Below are positions 12,401 through 24,400 of a DNA stretch of 64,000 nucleotides, one piece after another. Within the stretch, counting starts at the first letter, position 1. The number at the start of each line of letters is the position of its first letter. Below the pieces are notes generated by a model. It was not told where the DNA came from and did not search any database. It worked only from the letters and a program-made list of their open reading frames with translations. The position numbers and the translations under genes are program-made. Origin of the DNA: Opisthocomus hoazin (taxonomy: Eukaryota > Chordata > Aves > Opisthocomiformes > Opisthocomidae); the NCBI RefSeq assembly GCF_030867145.1, contig NC_134454.1:64586308-64650307 (forward strand). Reading direction: 5' to 3'.

Positions 12401-15400
12401 ATGTATAGATTACTTGCATGGCAAACAGCATTATTTCATTCCTCTGACTTTTGTGAACCACACCCCCTGGTAGTTACAGGCTAGTGACTTGCTGACAATG
12501 AGTTGATGAAAAACATCTGGTAAAAAAAGGTAAGGTAGTACTCAGTGGAGAGTCTGAAATACTTCAAAGAATTCTGAAGTCTCTTTTAGCATATCTGTTA
12601 AAAGATGTGTCCTCACGTCATCAGAAATCATAATTAAATAAACTTGTCTTTTGAAAAACCTGTAGAGTAGGGAAGAAATGGCAATCTAAGTTTATGCAGA
12701 ATGGCTGGATTTGCGAATTAAGGTCAAACTTTGAAAATATTGCTTTCTTGTTTGAGAAACTGGTGTAATATGATGAATTATGCTGTGGTAGTCTTTATAG
12801 TCTCAAGGTTTGTTTCAGAAGGGTTGTATGCCAGTCTCTGTTTGCATTCTGAACTATAAATCCTCTAGATTATTGTCTGAACTCATAGCAAAACATTTTG
12901 CTGACTTAAAATCAGGGTTTTACAGGCTTTCTGAAAAAATCATGCTTTAAACAGGCGATCGGATGGAAGGCAGGCTAGTAGTCTGAATCGGTGAGGAAAC
13001 TGAACTCTTAGTTTTGTAGTCAGCAGCCTCATACCGTGGCATATATGTGATCACTTAAATCTGCCTTTCTGCAGAGTGAATAGAGTACAAAACTGCTATG
13101 GATGTTCAGCTGTAAAACTAATTAATAAGACTTGTAGAAAATTGTAGATTATGTTTGAATGCCAAATTTTATTGTTGATGGGTTTGTGTGGTGGTTTTCT
13201 TTTTTTTTTTTTTTTTTGTTTTTAAAGGTACCTTACAAAAGGCTGGGCTGGTTAATAAAATGGTAGGTGAAATTGTCAACAAATAAAAAATAATACATGT
13301 GCAGAAGGGTGATGGTGACCTCCAAAAGTATACATGCACATTTGTATGTACTTAATGAATTGTTACTCCTGAGGAAAAAGGTATGAGATGTATCTTGAAG
13401 TTCTCTGAAAATAAAAATAGGGCCCTCTCAGTGAACTCATGGTGCTTTAAAACAGCCTGCAGATAAAGGAAAAACAATTAAACTCTTATTAATCATACAT
13501 TACATGCTCTGTGGTAAGAATTTCCACAGTTTAACTATGAACACTAAGTATTTATTTGTTCCAGAAAGACAGACCCATCGTTGGCTATTAACAATGATTC
13601 AGGTTAGCCGTCAGCTCAGGAAGCCTCTAAGCCATGTAGTACCAGAAGTTGGGCGTTATCAATTTATCCATACCTTGTGACTTAATGTTTTCTTTTTTTT
13701 GTTTGTTTTTTTAATTCTCCCTAGTAACAATTGCAGTTGGAAGCAAGGTCCAGGACAGCCTTGGATCTGAGCTGAGATTAGGGAAATGCAGAATCAGTGT
13801 CCATTCAAAAAGGCATCTTGATGAAACTCTGAAAAGATGTTAAATATGTGGAAAATACTAAATTGTGTGTTCCTGCAAGGATTAGGGTAAAGGAGGGTTA
13901 AAACTGAAGATGTGTGATTTTTTACTTTTGCGGTGTTGGAGATGGGGAAGGAGAATTAAAAGAAGGAAGAGACTTTGATGTAATGTTATGCACGCTGTGG
14001 AGGGAAATGAAAGAGGCGTAAGCTCTTCAAAGACAGAAATACTTGATCATGACAGTAAATTTTGCAAGTCCGTGTTTACCTAAATCTGTAAATAGTTTGA
14101 AATCTAGTACTATTTTTTTAGTAGTGCTGTGAAAAAAATGATTTTTATAAGCTGTCATTATATTTGCTGACGTTATACTGTATCTTGTAGGGTTCACGGT
14201 TGTTACAGATGTTTCCAGTATCTCTATTCATGGGTATTTATATGTGTTTAATATGATTTCTTCTTGTCTAATACTTATGTCCTTATTATTTTCCTTTTTT
14301 CAGTATATCTGTACATAAAAATTGTCCAACATATTTTGGTGAATTCTTGATGGGTGAGCTTAATGTTTTGTCTATAGTATATATTAAGGTTTTTTTAACT
14401 GAAGGTTTAAAAATCCATCTTATCCTTTTCATCCACAAACAGAATCTAGAAAGTCCAGAAACACTCAAGCCCACTTGCTTGAACAAAGTTGTCAAATAAC
14501 TAGTAGAATACGTTTTATTAAAAAAAAAAACAAAAACAAACAAAAAAAAAAAAACAAAACACCCAACAAAGCTTTGTTTTTGAAGGTGAACTGTTTTTAG
14601 CCTGGAGCTCAGTCAACAAAGCTAAAATGTAAACAAAGGTTTTGTGATATATATGTGGATAAATAAGGAAGACATAACTTGTGGTGCACAATTTAGCCTT
14701 AATTCTGTCGACTACCACTATAAAATACTTTAACTTAGTGGTTTTAATGCTCATTTATATACACTCTTATTTGTCTGGGGAAAAAAAGTTGAACAATCCC
14801 AGTGATGCCTCTTACTGTTGCCATAACCTTAGTCTTAGACGGTTCTTCTCTTCTGAATACTTCCTAATAGTTCCAGAAAAAACATTCACCTTGGCACTTT
14901 GCAGTACAGCGACATTATTGTTCAGTCTGCTTTCTGTATGTCGTAACATCTTGTTTGCTTTTTAGTTTGTTACTCCCTTTATAGTCTTTAAAGAATTGTG
15001 AATGTCATTCTTCTATATCTTGATTAAGATAATAAAAACCCTTCTAGTTTCTGTTGCTAGTCCCAGGCTCCAGATATTTTATGGAATCTAGTCCATACAG
15101 TCCAAGTTAGTTTGCATGTATTAAAGTCTATGTCAATATTCGTTAGGATAAAACCAGTAAAACTGTAAAGCCCTTTTTACAGCTGAGTGCTTTCACTTAA
15201 TATATTTGGGGCTGTGCGTATGGAATTACAACATTTTGGGAAATTGTGCTGAGTTTGTGTTACCGGCTGGGAATAGAGTTAAAACCTGTAAGACTAACTT
15301 TGACGAGTCCCTGAATGGATGATGAAGCTAAAATACATACATGATTGCTCATACGTCCAGCAGGCTTTGGTTGCAGTTGGTTGGTTGGCCTGCTGGAATG

Positions 15401-18400
15401 TGTCAAAGGAAGGTAGCTCAGTGTCTGAGCTGAAACACTCCTTTGTGTATGAAGCTGTTTCCTTTTTGTATATTGCCTCTGCCATCTGTAGTGCTCTCTC
15501 AACTCACTTTTTTGTTCTTAGAATTAACCAACCTGCTGTTGTTGCATCTCATGTTTTTCTCCTTTTCTACAAATTACTAGTCCATCTAGGATAAGGATAA
15601 CATAGGGAGCTGAAGAGTAGTGACGGATCCCTGCCTAAGATATAATGTGACCTGTCCTAAGTCTGCTTTGTTAGCCTTACCTGTTTTTGTCCCAGCTGTC
15701 TTCAGAAAGAACGTGGGAAGACCCTTGGGGAGTATTTCTTTATGTAGGAGGCATATACTATAAAAACGTAACAAAATCCTGTAGTTGCAGACCTGTTTCT
15801 CATATCTTACAATAAATTTACTTCACTCCCTTAAAAATTCAACAACAATTTGTGAACTTTTCCAGTGAAGTTTCCGGTAGAAGAGTCTTGCCTCGCAGAT
15901 TCATCCTCACTTGCTCACAGACCAGATTGGGGACGTCCTTTCAGTTTGTTTCCTCTGAAGAACTAATAGTTTTCCTTCAGAAAAGTATCCGTATGGTGTA
16001 GAAATATGTTCTTTTATGCTCTGTTTGTCTGCAAGCAATAGCTGATGGAAATAGATGTTTACATGATGTGTTGAAGTTGTAAAACTTGCAAAACATGAAA
16101 GTCTTCAAAAGTGAGTTTCATTGTCAGGAAAAAAAAAAGCCAATTTTACTATGAGGCTTGGATTCTTCTCAAAGAGAATATAGGATTTTTTAGGAAGAAT
16201 ATCTGGAATGTTTTTTTTTTAGAAAGTGATTGCTAGAAGAGAAACTGTAGATGTGATCGAGGTGTAAGATGAGAGGTTTTTCTGTCAGACCACACTTTCT
16301 CCAGAACTTTGAGTCCAAACAAGGAACCTCCAGACCAAAAAGTGAGTCTGTTAGGGAACTGAAAAGCCTTTTAGATTAGAAAAGACTTCAACTATATCGG
16401 AGTTTCCCAGTTTTTAACTAAAATAAATTTTTACTGTGTCAAAAATAGATACGTATGCTTAAGAGAAGTGTCAGTTAGATGACAGCACTTCTTAGTGTTT
16501 CCTTCCTCGCTCTGTCCAATTCAATTATTCAGTGCCTTGTTTTAGTCGTATGTAGCCTGGACAATAGTAATTTAAAAAATATGATTCTGTTCAGTCTATA
16601 AAATGACCTGTGCTCTTTTATGTACTACAAAGACAAAAGATGCTGCCATCATAAAGGTGTGCAGCGAGCAAAACGAGGCATAAACATGTTACACATGCGT
16701 TACAAACAGTAATGGAATGCAGAAGCACAGAAGAGTTTCCTTTAATTCCATAATGAGAGTTACTGTCTTACATTAAGGTGATTAATTATTCAAGACAATA
16801 TAGAAAACAAAGTCTTCAAAACTCATGAGCCTGTTTATGTTGCTGTTTAGTGGTCCACATATGTTTCCTTTTTCCTTTTTAAATTCTTAGCTAGGATAAA
16901 GGGAGAGTGGTCAATTCCATTGTAAAGATGTTGTAGGTGGGTGGGAAAGCTGCTGTATATTCTTCATAAGCTGCGACCTCCAGAGGCAGGTTCCTTGTCT
17001 TTCCTTCCCAACGTTTCTGCTTCTTACAGCTATGATCTTCCCTTAAATAAACTACTGTTTTTTTTCATGGGCTTACTTTCTACTTCCTGTGATAACATAC
17101 AACTCTAAATAATTTCTATCCTCTATATAAATGTACCCAAATTATATTATTTAAATTTAATTACATGATTTAATAGATATTGGTATATATTTATTGTGGT
17201 GGCACTTTACTGGACTGGGATGTAATGCTCAGACAGCCATTTGGTGAGGGAGACCATGTTTATTTTACCACTATGTCTCAGTTGTTCATCTCTCTTTTTC
17301 TCTGGTGATTTCTCTGATCTGTCCTGCCCTGAAAGGATTACAAGCATAAATTTCATTAAGAACTGTGAGATTATGATAATTTTCTGGGTAGGTTGCACTT
17401 TAAAACTGATAATTCTTCTCTCAAGTGGTTGGTGATTGTCAGTAGGATATGGCTGTCTGTTTTTCCCATGTTTCCGCAGAGTGTGCCAGGTACATGGCCA
17501 GAAAGTGGCTGTTCATGTGCCCTCTATCTTTTAGTTTGTCACGGTTATTTGGTTTTAATTATAAAGAATGACCTCTGGAAAGGTTGCTAGCAGTATTTTC
17601 TTTTACACTTGTATTTTTAACAACTCTTAGTTTTCTTTATTACAATCCCTGATGGAGAAATTGAATCAGATGGAACACACTGGCTGGATGGGAAGAGATT
17701 GTTTTTCCCACAGCAGCACTGGAGCATGTTCAGGTCAGTGGAGAGGCTCTCAGAGGCCAGAGGGTGTGTATGTCAGGCAAGCCCAGAAAAGTGAGCTTGA
17801 GCAGGAAACAGCAAGCCTGCTGGGAGAAGCAGGGAGCATCAGACAGTTAGACCCCAGAGACTGCAATTTCCAAGGTACCAAAGGGGACTCTTAAATTTGT
17901 TGCCACTTAGAAAGTCATTGACCTAGTAGAAACAAAGCTGGGAAGCAAGGATCTGTCTTCTCAGACACAGTGCATACTGTGTTCCTTGAATACCTTTCTG
18001 GAGTCTCCTTCTGACAAGTCTACTTTTCCCAGAATGAGTCATGAAGTGAAATATTAAAGCAACTTGATTGCTTTCCTTCCCCTTTGCATGAGGGTGTCAG
18101 CTGCTGTAGGTAGAAGACTGCCTATGTTTGCAATACCAATGCCAAGCTTCTGGCATGCTCGTTGTTAACTTCCCTGAATTTTTTTGATTTATTTGACCCC
18201 TGCTGCCCCACAAATGGTCAGAGATGCCTTCTGCTGGCAGCAAGTGGCCACACTGTGTTACCCTGAAATTGACTAGACTATCTAAAGAGTAGCAGAGGTC
18301 ACTGTGGCTGAGGACTGTTACTCCAGGAATCAGCTCAGGAGCCTGGATCTTCTGAGCATTTGCAGCTCTTCTTATTATTGAACCTTCTTAGTCTGAATTT

Positions 18401-21400
18401 GTCACCTTGACCTCAGTTGCCTCTGGCTGGCATAGCTGTTAAATGGTTGTTGGAACAAGCAGTGTACTCTGGTCCAACAGCTTCAAATGTGAAGAGAGCA
18501 GGCTTTTCAGCTTAAGGTTCATCCTCAGCTCCTAGCTAGCCACATTTAAGGAAACAGCTGGCCTTTTTCACCTGTCAAAGACTGTTCCCCACTGGCACCT
18601 AGATTCTGTCTGCACCTGTTGAGTGGACGTTCCTTTTGAAACAATGAGAGTATTCCCCTTTGTTGTGGTTTAAACCCATCTGGCAGCTCAGCACCAGACA
18701 GCTGCTCACTCAGTGACCCGTGGTGGGAAGGGGGAGAGAATTAGAAGGGTAAAAGTGAGAAAACTTGCAGGTTGAGATAAAGACAGTTTTAGGTAAAGCA
18801 AAAGCAGTGCACACAAGCAAAGTGAGACAAGGAATTCATTCACTGCTTCCGGTTGGCAGGCAGGTGTTTAGCCGTCTCCAGGAAAGCAGGGCTCCATCAT
18901 GCTTAACGCTTACTTTGGGAAGACAAATGCCATCACTCTGAATGTCCCCCTGTCCTCCTTCTGCTGCCTGCTGTTATTGCTGAGCACAATGCCATATCAC
19001 AGAATGGCAAGGGTTGGAAGGGACCTTAAAGATCATCTAATTCCAACCCCCCTACCATGAGCAGGGACATCTTCCACTAGACCAGGTGGCTCAGAGCTCC
19101 ATCCAACCTGGCCTTGAACACTGCCAGGGAGGAGGCATTCACAAATTCTCTGGGCAACCCATTTCATTGTTTCACCACCCTCATGGTGAAGAATTTCTTC
19201 CTAATATCTAATCTAAATCTGACCTCTTGTAGTGTAAAGCCATTCCCCCTTGTTCTGTCACTACACACCCATGTAAGAAGTCCCTCTCCATCCTTCCTGT
19301 AGGTCCCCTTCAGGTGCTGGAAGGCTGCTCTAAGGTGACCCTGGAGCCTTCTCTGCTCCAGGCTGAACAGCCCCACCTCCCTTAGCCTGTCATCATAGGA
19401 GAGGTATTCCAGCCCTCTGATCATCTTCGTGGCCCTCCTCTGGACCCGCTCTAACACATCCATGTCCTCCCTATTTTGGGGGCCCCAGAACTGGATGCAG
19501 CACTCCAGGTGGGGTCTCATGAGAGCGGAGCAAAGGGGCAGAATCACCTCCCTCAACCTGCTGGCCACGCTTCTCTTGATGCAGCCCAGGATACGGTTGG
19601 CCTTCTGGTCTGCAAGCACACATTGCCGACTCATGTTAAGCTTCTCATCCACCAGTACCCCCAAGTCCTTTTTCTCAGGGCTGCTCTTGAGCCACTCTCA
19701 GCCCAGCCTGTACTTGTGTTTGGGATTGCCCTGACCCACGTGCAGGACCTTGCACTTGGCCTTGTTGAACTTCATGCGGTTCACACAGGCCCACCTCTCC
19801 AGCCTGTCAAGGTCCCTCTGAATGGCATCCCTTCCCTCCAGCATATCAAGCACACCACACAGCTTGGTGTCGTCAGCAAACTTTGCACTCAGTCCCACTC
19901 TTCATGTTGCTGACAAAGATACTTAAACAGCACCAGCCCCAGTACCAACCCCTGAGGCACACCACTCATTGCTGGTCTCCACCTGGACATGGAACCATTG
20001 ACTGCAACTCTTTGTGTGCATCCATCGAGCCAGTTCCTTATCCAACGAGTTATCCATCTGTCAAATCCATGTCCTTACAATTTAGAGAGAAGAACATCAT
20101 GCAGGACAGCATTGAATGCCTTACACAAGTCCAAGTAGATGATGTCAGTTGCCCGCCCTTTGTCCACAAACGCTGTAACCCTGTCATAGAAGGCTGCTGA
20201 GTTGGTCAGGCATGATTTGCCCTTGGTGAAGTCATGTTGGCTGTCCCCAATCACCTTCTTGTTATCCATGTGCCTTAGCATGGTTTCAAGGAGGATCTGC
20301 TCTGTCATCTTGCCAGGCACAGAGATGAGACTGACTGGCCTGTATTTCCCTGGGTCTTCCTTTTTGTCCTTTTTTAAAAATGGGGGTGATGTTGCCCCTT
20401 CTCCAGTCGATGGGGACCTCCCCAGACTGCCACAGCTTCTCAGATATGATAGAGTGTGGTTTGGCACTTCATCCATCAGTTCCCTCGGGACCCGCGGATG
20501 CATTTCATCAGGCCTCATGGACTTGTGCACTGTCAGGTTCCTTAGGCAGTCTCAAACCTGGTCTTCTCCTACAGTGGGTGGTTCTTCATTCTTCCAGTCC
20601 CTGCCTTTGCCTTCTGCAACTTGGGTGGTGTGGCTAGAGCACTTGCTGTTGAAGACTGAGGCAAAAAAGCCGTTAAGCACCTCGGCTTTCTCCACATCCT
20701 GGGTAACCAGGTCTCCAGCTTCCTTCTGGAGAGGGCCCACATTTTCCCTAGAGTCTGCCATCTATCACTGACACACCTGTAGAAGGCTTTCTTGTTCCCT
20801 TTGACATGCCTGGCCAGATTTAATTCTGTCAGAGCTTTAGCATTCCCAGCTTGCCCCCTGGCTACTCAGGTGACTGTTTGAGAAGCAGAAAAGGTTTTGA
20901 CTCTATGTAAGCACTGCTCAGCAATAACTAAAACATCCTTGTATTATCAACACTGTTTCTAGCACAAGTCCAAAACATAGCCTCATCCCAGCTACTGTGA
21001 AGAAAATTGACTCTGTCCCAGCCAAAACAAGCACATCCCTCCTCCATCATTTAATGACTTCAGAGCCAGAAAGTTAACATTGTGTGCGTATCCCTTATTG
21101 AAGCTGCAGATTGCAAAGTCCAAACATGAACATTAACTGTATCTTGGACTTCTGATTGTGCTGCAAGACACTTCAAGAAGAATCTTCATCTATTCATGTT
21201 CATGGTCAATAAGAGTTTGACTGTCTTTCTAGATAACAAGCTGTATAGGTATAGGCTATAAGACTGCTAAGCAATCAGGGCAGGTCAGCTCAAGCAGCAT
21301 TAGGGAGGTGCTTCTGTCCCTTTCGGACTTCTGTTAAGCATGCTACTGGTGCCACAGCCTTAAGGCATGACGTTGGTCTGTTCTTGTTCATGCAGCTACT

Positions 21401-24400
21401 TGGGGACCTCCTTCCAGACAGTAGTCGTTTGTGGAATATGGTGCTTGGTGTATTTTAAATGTGAGTGTATATATGAACAGATGCATAAAGGGAAAGGAAA
21501 GGTACACATCAGTAACTGTACCAGGTTGAACTGGTCCATCCATCGTAAAAGTTTACAACGCTGTCGTCTTTCTTCTTCTCCCAGTTTCTGAAGCTTTGCA
21601 GGATAGTGACCGTCTGCTTATGGTTGCACATAAATAGGCATATTTGTATGGATATTGCCAATGCAAAGGCGGCTTGGGTTTTCTGTGCCTTGCTGTGCGA
21701 AAGCCCTCAGTGTGAATGATGGCATGGGTGACATACTTGGGATTGCAGTTAATGAAAACGTGCTTCCCTTTTTTGTTACTTGTAAAGACTTGCTCTAGGG
21801 AACAAAGGTACGATTGTATTGTGCTGTCATAAATCTCTCTAGCTTGCACCATGTGTGAATAATGCAGGCAAAACTTTATAAAGGAAATGTTACTTCAAGG
21901 CTTCCTACTCTCTTAGAAATGATACCTAACAAGAATGTTACTCATATCGCTCAGCGATCCTGCGTCAGTTCTAGTATCAAATCACCTCATCTTTACCAAG
22001 GAATAGAAAAGGAAGACTTTTAACTGCATGTTTTTTTATGCTGCTTCTCAAATGAACTCTGTTTCAGAGTTGTTGGTAAATGGAAAGCATTAACTTCACC
22101 AGTCATCATTCACTGGTATATACATACAAGTTGACATTTATTTGGAAATTCTTGTTTGTCCACTCAGAAGTATTCCCCGTGGGAATCATGGTACATATGT
22201 ACTCCATCAAATTACATTTTAGAACCTATCTAGTAAAATTATTATTGACTTATTTGTCCACATTTTTATTTTGCCTGTTGCCTTTCTAAGGGTTTTAGAA
22301 ATGTGTAAGTGTTAGATTAAAATACCTTGTTAAACTACTTCAAACATTTTTCAAGAAATGAACAATTACTTAGAAGGCATATCGTATTTTTACTTGTAAA
22401 AATCTTCCATCTAATATAGGGGATTCATGGATATGTAGGGGTATATCCTGAACAGTCACTTAAAAACCTATTGTTTGCAGTTCAATTATAAAGTGGAATG
22501 GCTCTTTGAGACCAGATGGAAGCTTTATGAAATCAAGATTAATATTTGAGGCATTAGAACTTTGGGTTAAAATGTCTGGGGACCTAAAAGATTATGAGCA
22601 CTTTTGAGTTTGGGGGGTTTTGTCTATGCTAGTGACATGTCTTCTTGACTGATGTATATGAAAAATATTCAGAATTAAGGCTTTGGTGTTTCAGGAGCAG
22701 GTTTAAATACTTAATTTCTGCAATGTACAGTCTGTTGTCTGTAGTGGGACTACTTAATGACTTTTTAAAAGTTGTGAAAATTTCCAGTTTTGGGAGAGAA
22801 AGATGTATTTTTGTGAATTTTTAAAAGAAACTCCAGACCTTTTACTGGCTTCACATAGTCATCACTTCAAAATACAATTGCCTTGACCTTGACAATGAAA
22901 AGATATTTGAACTCCCAGGCACTAGGAAATTGTGTTTGTAACAAAAAATACTGAAAAGTTGATCATTACTTACCACTACCCTAACACATCCCCTGTTTCC
23001 AGCTTGCTTCTGCCTGAAGAGCATTTGTTTTCTTCAGAATGAAATATTCTAGGCTGGAAGAAAGCCTGGGTGAAGCATGCTTGTTATCTGAAGTTAACAA
23101 GATATTTAACAAAAAGATACTGACAAATAAAATTTACATTTGAGTTTTTTGTGCTTTCAGTAAGAATAGTAATAAAACCGTGGATGTGCTTTTTCAACAG
23201 AAAGGAGCACTTAAAAGAGTTTTTTTCTGTTGAGTAGAAACCACGGTGACTTGCTGGTAGTTTTCTCTCCTTTTTCTTAGCCACTGTGAAACTGGTTGCT
23301 GTTGGCAAAATAGCAACAATTAATTGTGTTAATTATGGACTGATTTATTTTCAGATCTCGATAGAGAATGACTACCTAGGCCCCAGAAGAATTGAGAGTC
23401 TGCAAAAAGAAGATGCCGATTGGCAGAGAAAAGCCCACATGGCTGTGCTTTCTATTCAAGATCTTACAGTTAAATACTTTGAAATAACAGCCAAAACACA
23501 GAAAGGTAGTTATTTTCTACTATCCATCAAATAAATATCTTTAAAAATTTAGTTACTGTTTACCGTGTTCTGTAACTTGTACTGTGACTTTTTTTTGTCA
23601 TCAGTCCTCCATGAGAAAAATGCAGTTTTTATTCCCATTTTTTTTCTTCTGTGTCTGTCTGAATCTTTCACCAATAAGCCTTTTCAGAATATCATCATAA
23701 GTAAGCAGTATAGAAATCTTAGATAAAAGTTTCACAACCACTTTCTCAATGTGATTGCGTTAGCTGCACTTATACATTTGCACAGGATTTAGGGAACGTA
23801 GAGTCTCTGATGGATTCTGTCTTCTGTACTGGATACAGCAGACTGTCATACTAAGTGTTTATTACCTTTCAATTAACTTCTGTTTCCTGTCTTCCCTGCC
23901 TTGCAGTAATTTTTTTTATAGCTCTAAATATTAAGCAGCAGCTTAGTTAAACCACTCAGTGAAAGCTGCTCTGTTGTTCAGAAATCTTCATGGATATAAT
24001 CTTGGCATTTTTATGCTTGAAACCCAGCAGTTTTGCAGAAGAGTTGAAGCCAGTAAAACTGGGTCATGTGACATGCCAAGTACATCCATGCTCTCACCCT
24101 TGTACCGTTTAACTTAAATAATGAGTTTATTAGGGCAAACACACCTAAGGATGTGGTTTCATGTCACTTCTTTTAGTTTGACTGTGGGCTGCCACTGGCA
24201 CAGTTGATGTCCCACTGTCTTCCCTGCCTTACTTCCTGTTTCTTTGCCTTGGTGATAGTGATTGTGCAACCAGATAAATGAGCTGTACCCCTGGGAGAAA
24301 ATCTTTTTTGATGGGTATGTTTCCTGTCATCTCCCTGCATGACTCCTAGATCTGCCTCAAGAGAAGCAATTGCTGCAAAATGATTCTTTTTAGTGACAAC

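Larger units (their letters stand above)
18997..20851 (-). mobile_element. CR1 LINE, 5'-truncated, inserted into an LTR
   Basis: This is about 1.85 kb of CR1 on the minus strand. The 3' end lies at the left (reverse complement of the terminal CCATTCTGTG segment). Moving right, the minus strand encodes ORF2 pieces in reverse order: the C-terminal region (about 19664 to 19164, with [11 protein letters not shown]), a stretch with the intact reverse transcriptase box KFADDTKL (about 19880), and an upstream RT part (about 20530 to 20075) with [14 protein letters not shown] and a degraded [11 protein letters not shown]. The frame is broken into at least three parts, so it cannot make an enzyme. The 5' part of CR1, including the endonuclease, is missing. 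Confidence 0.92.
6453..23354 (+). other. JMY: JMY intron 2 (16.9 kb)
   Basis: This is the largest intron in the window. It contains a solo LTR (6744-7317), a T18 tract (13200-13217), an A/C-rich tract (14518-14565), and an LTR split by an antisense CR1 (18661-21035). A GC-richer unassigned stretch (about 17640-18650) precedes the second LTR and may be further old repeat. The rest is AT-rich sequence with only short, featureless open frames. No additional JMY exon is needed: exon 2 and exon 3 join in phase 0. Confidence 0.85.

Noticed and set aside
20202..20771. 189-codon plus-strand open frame
   Set aside because: It is the antisense shadow of the CR1 reverse transcriptase on the minus strand.
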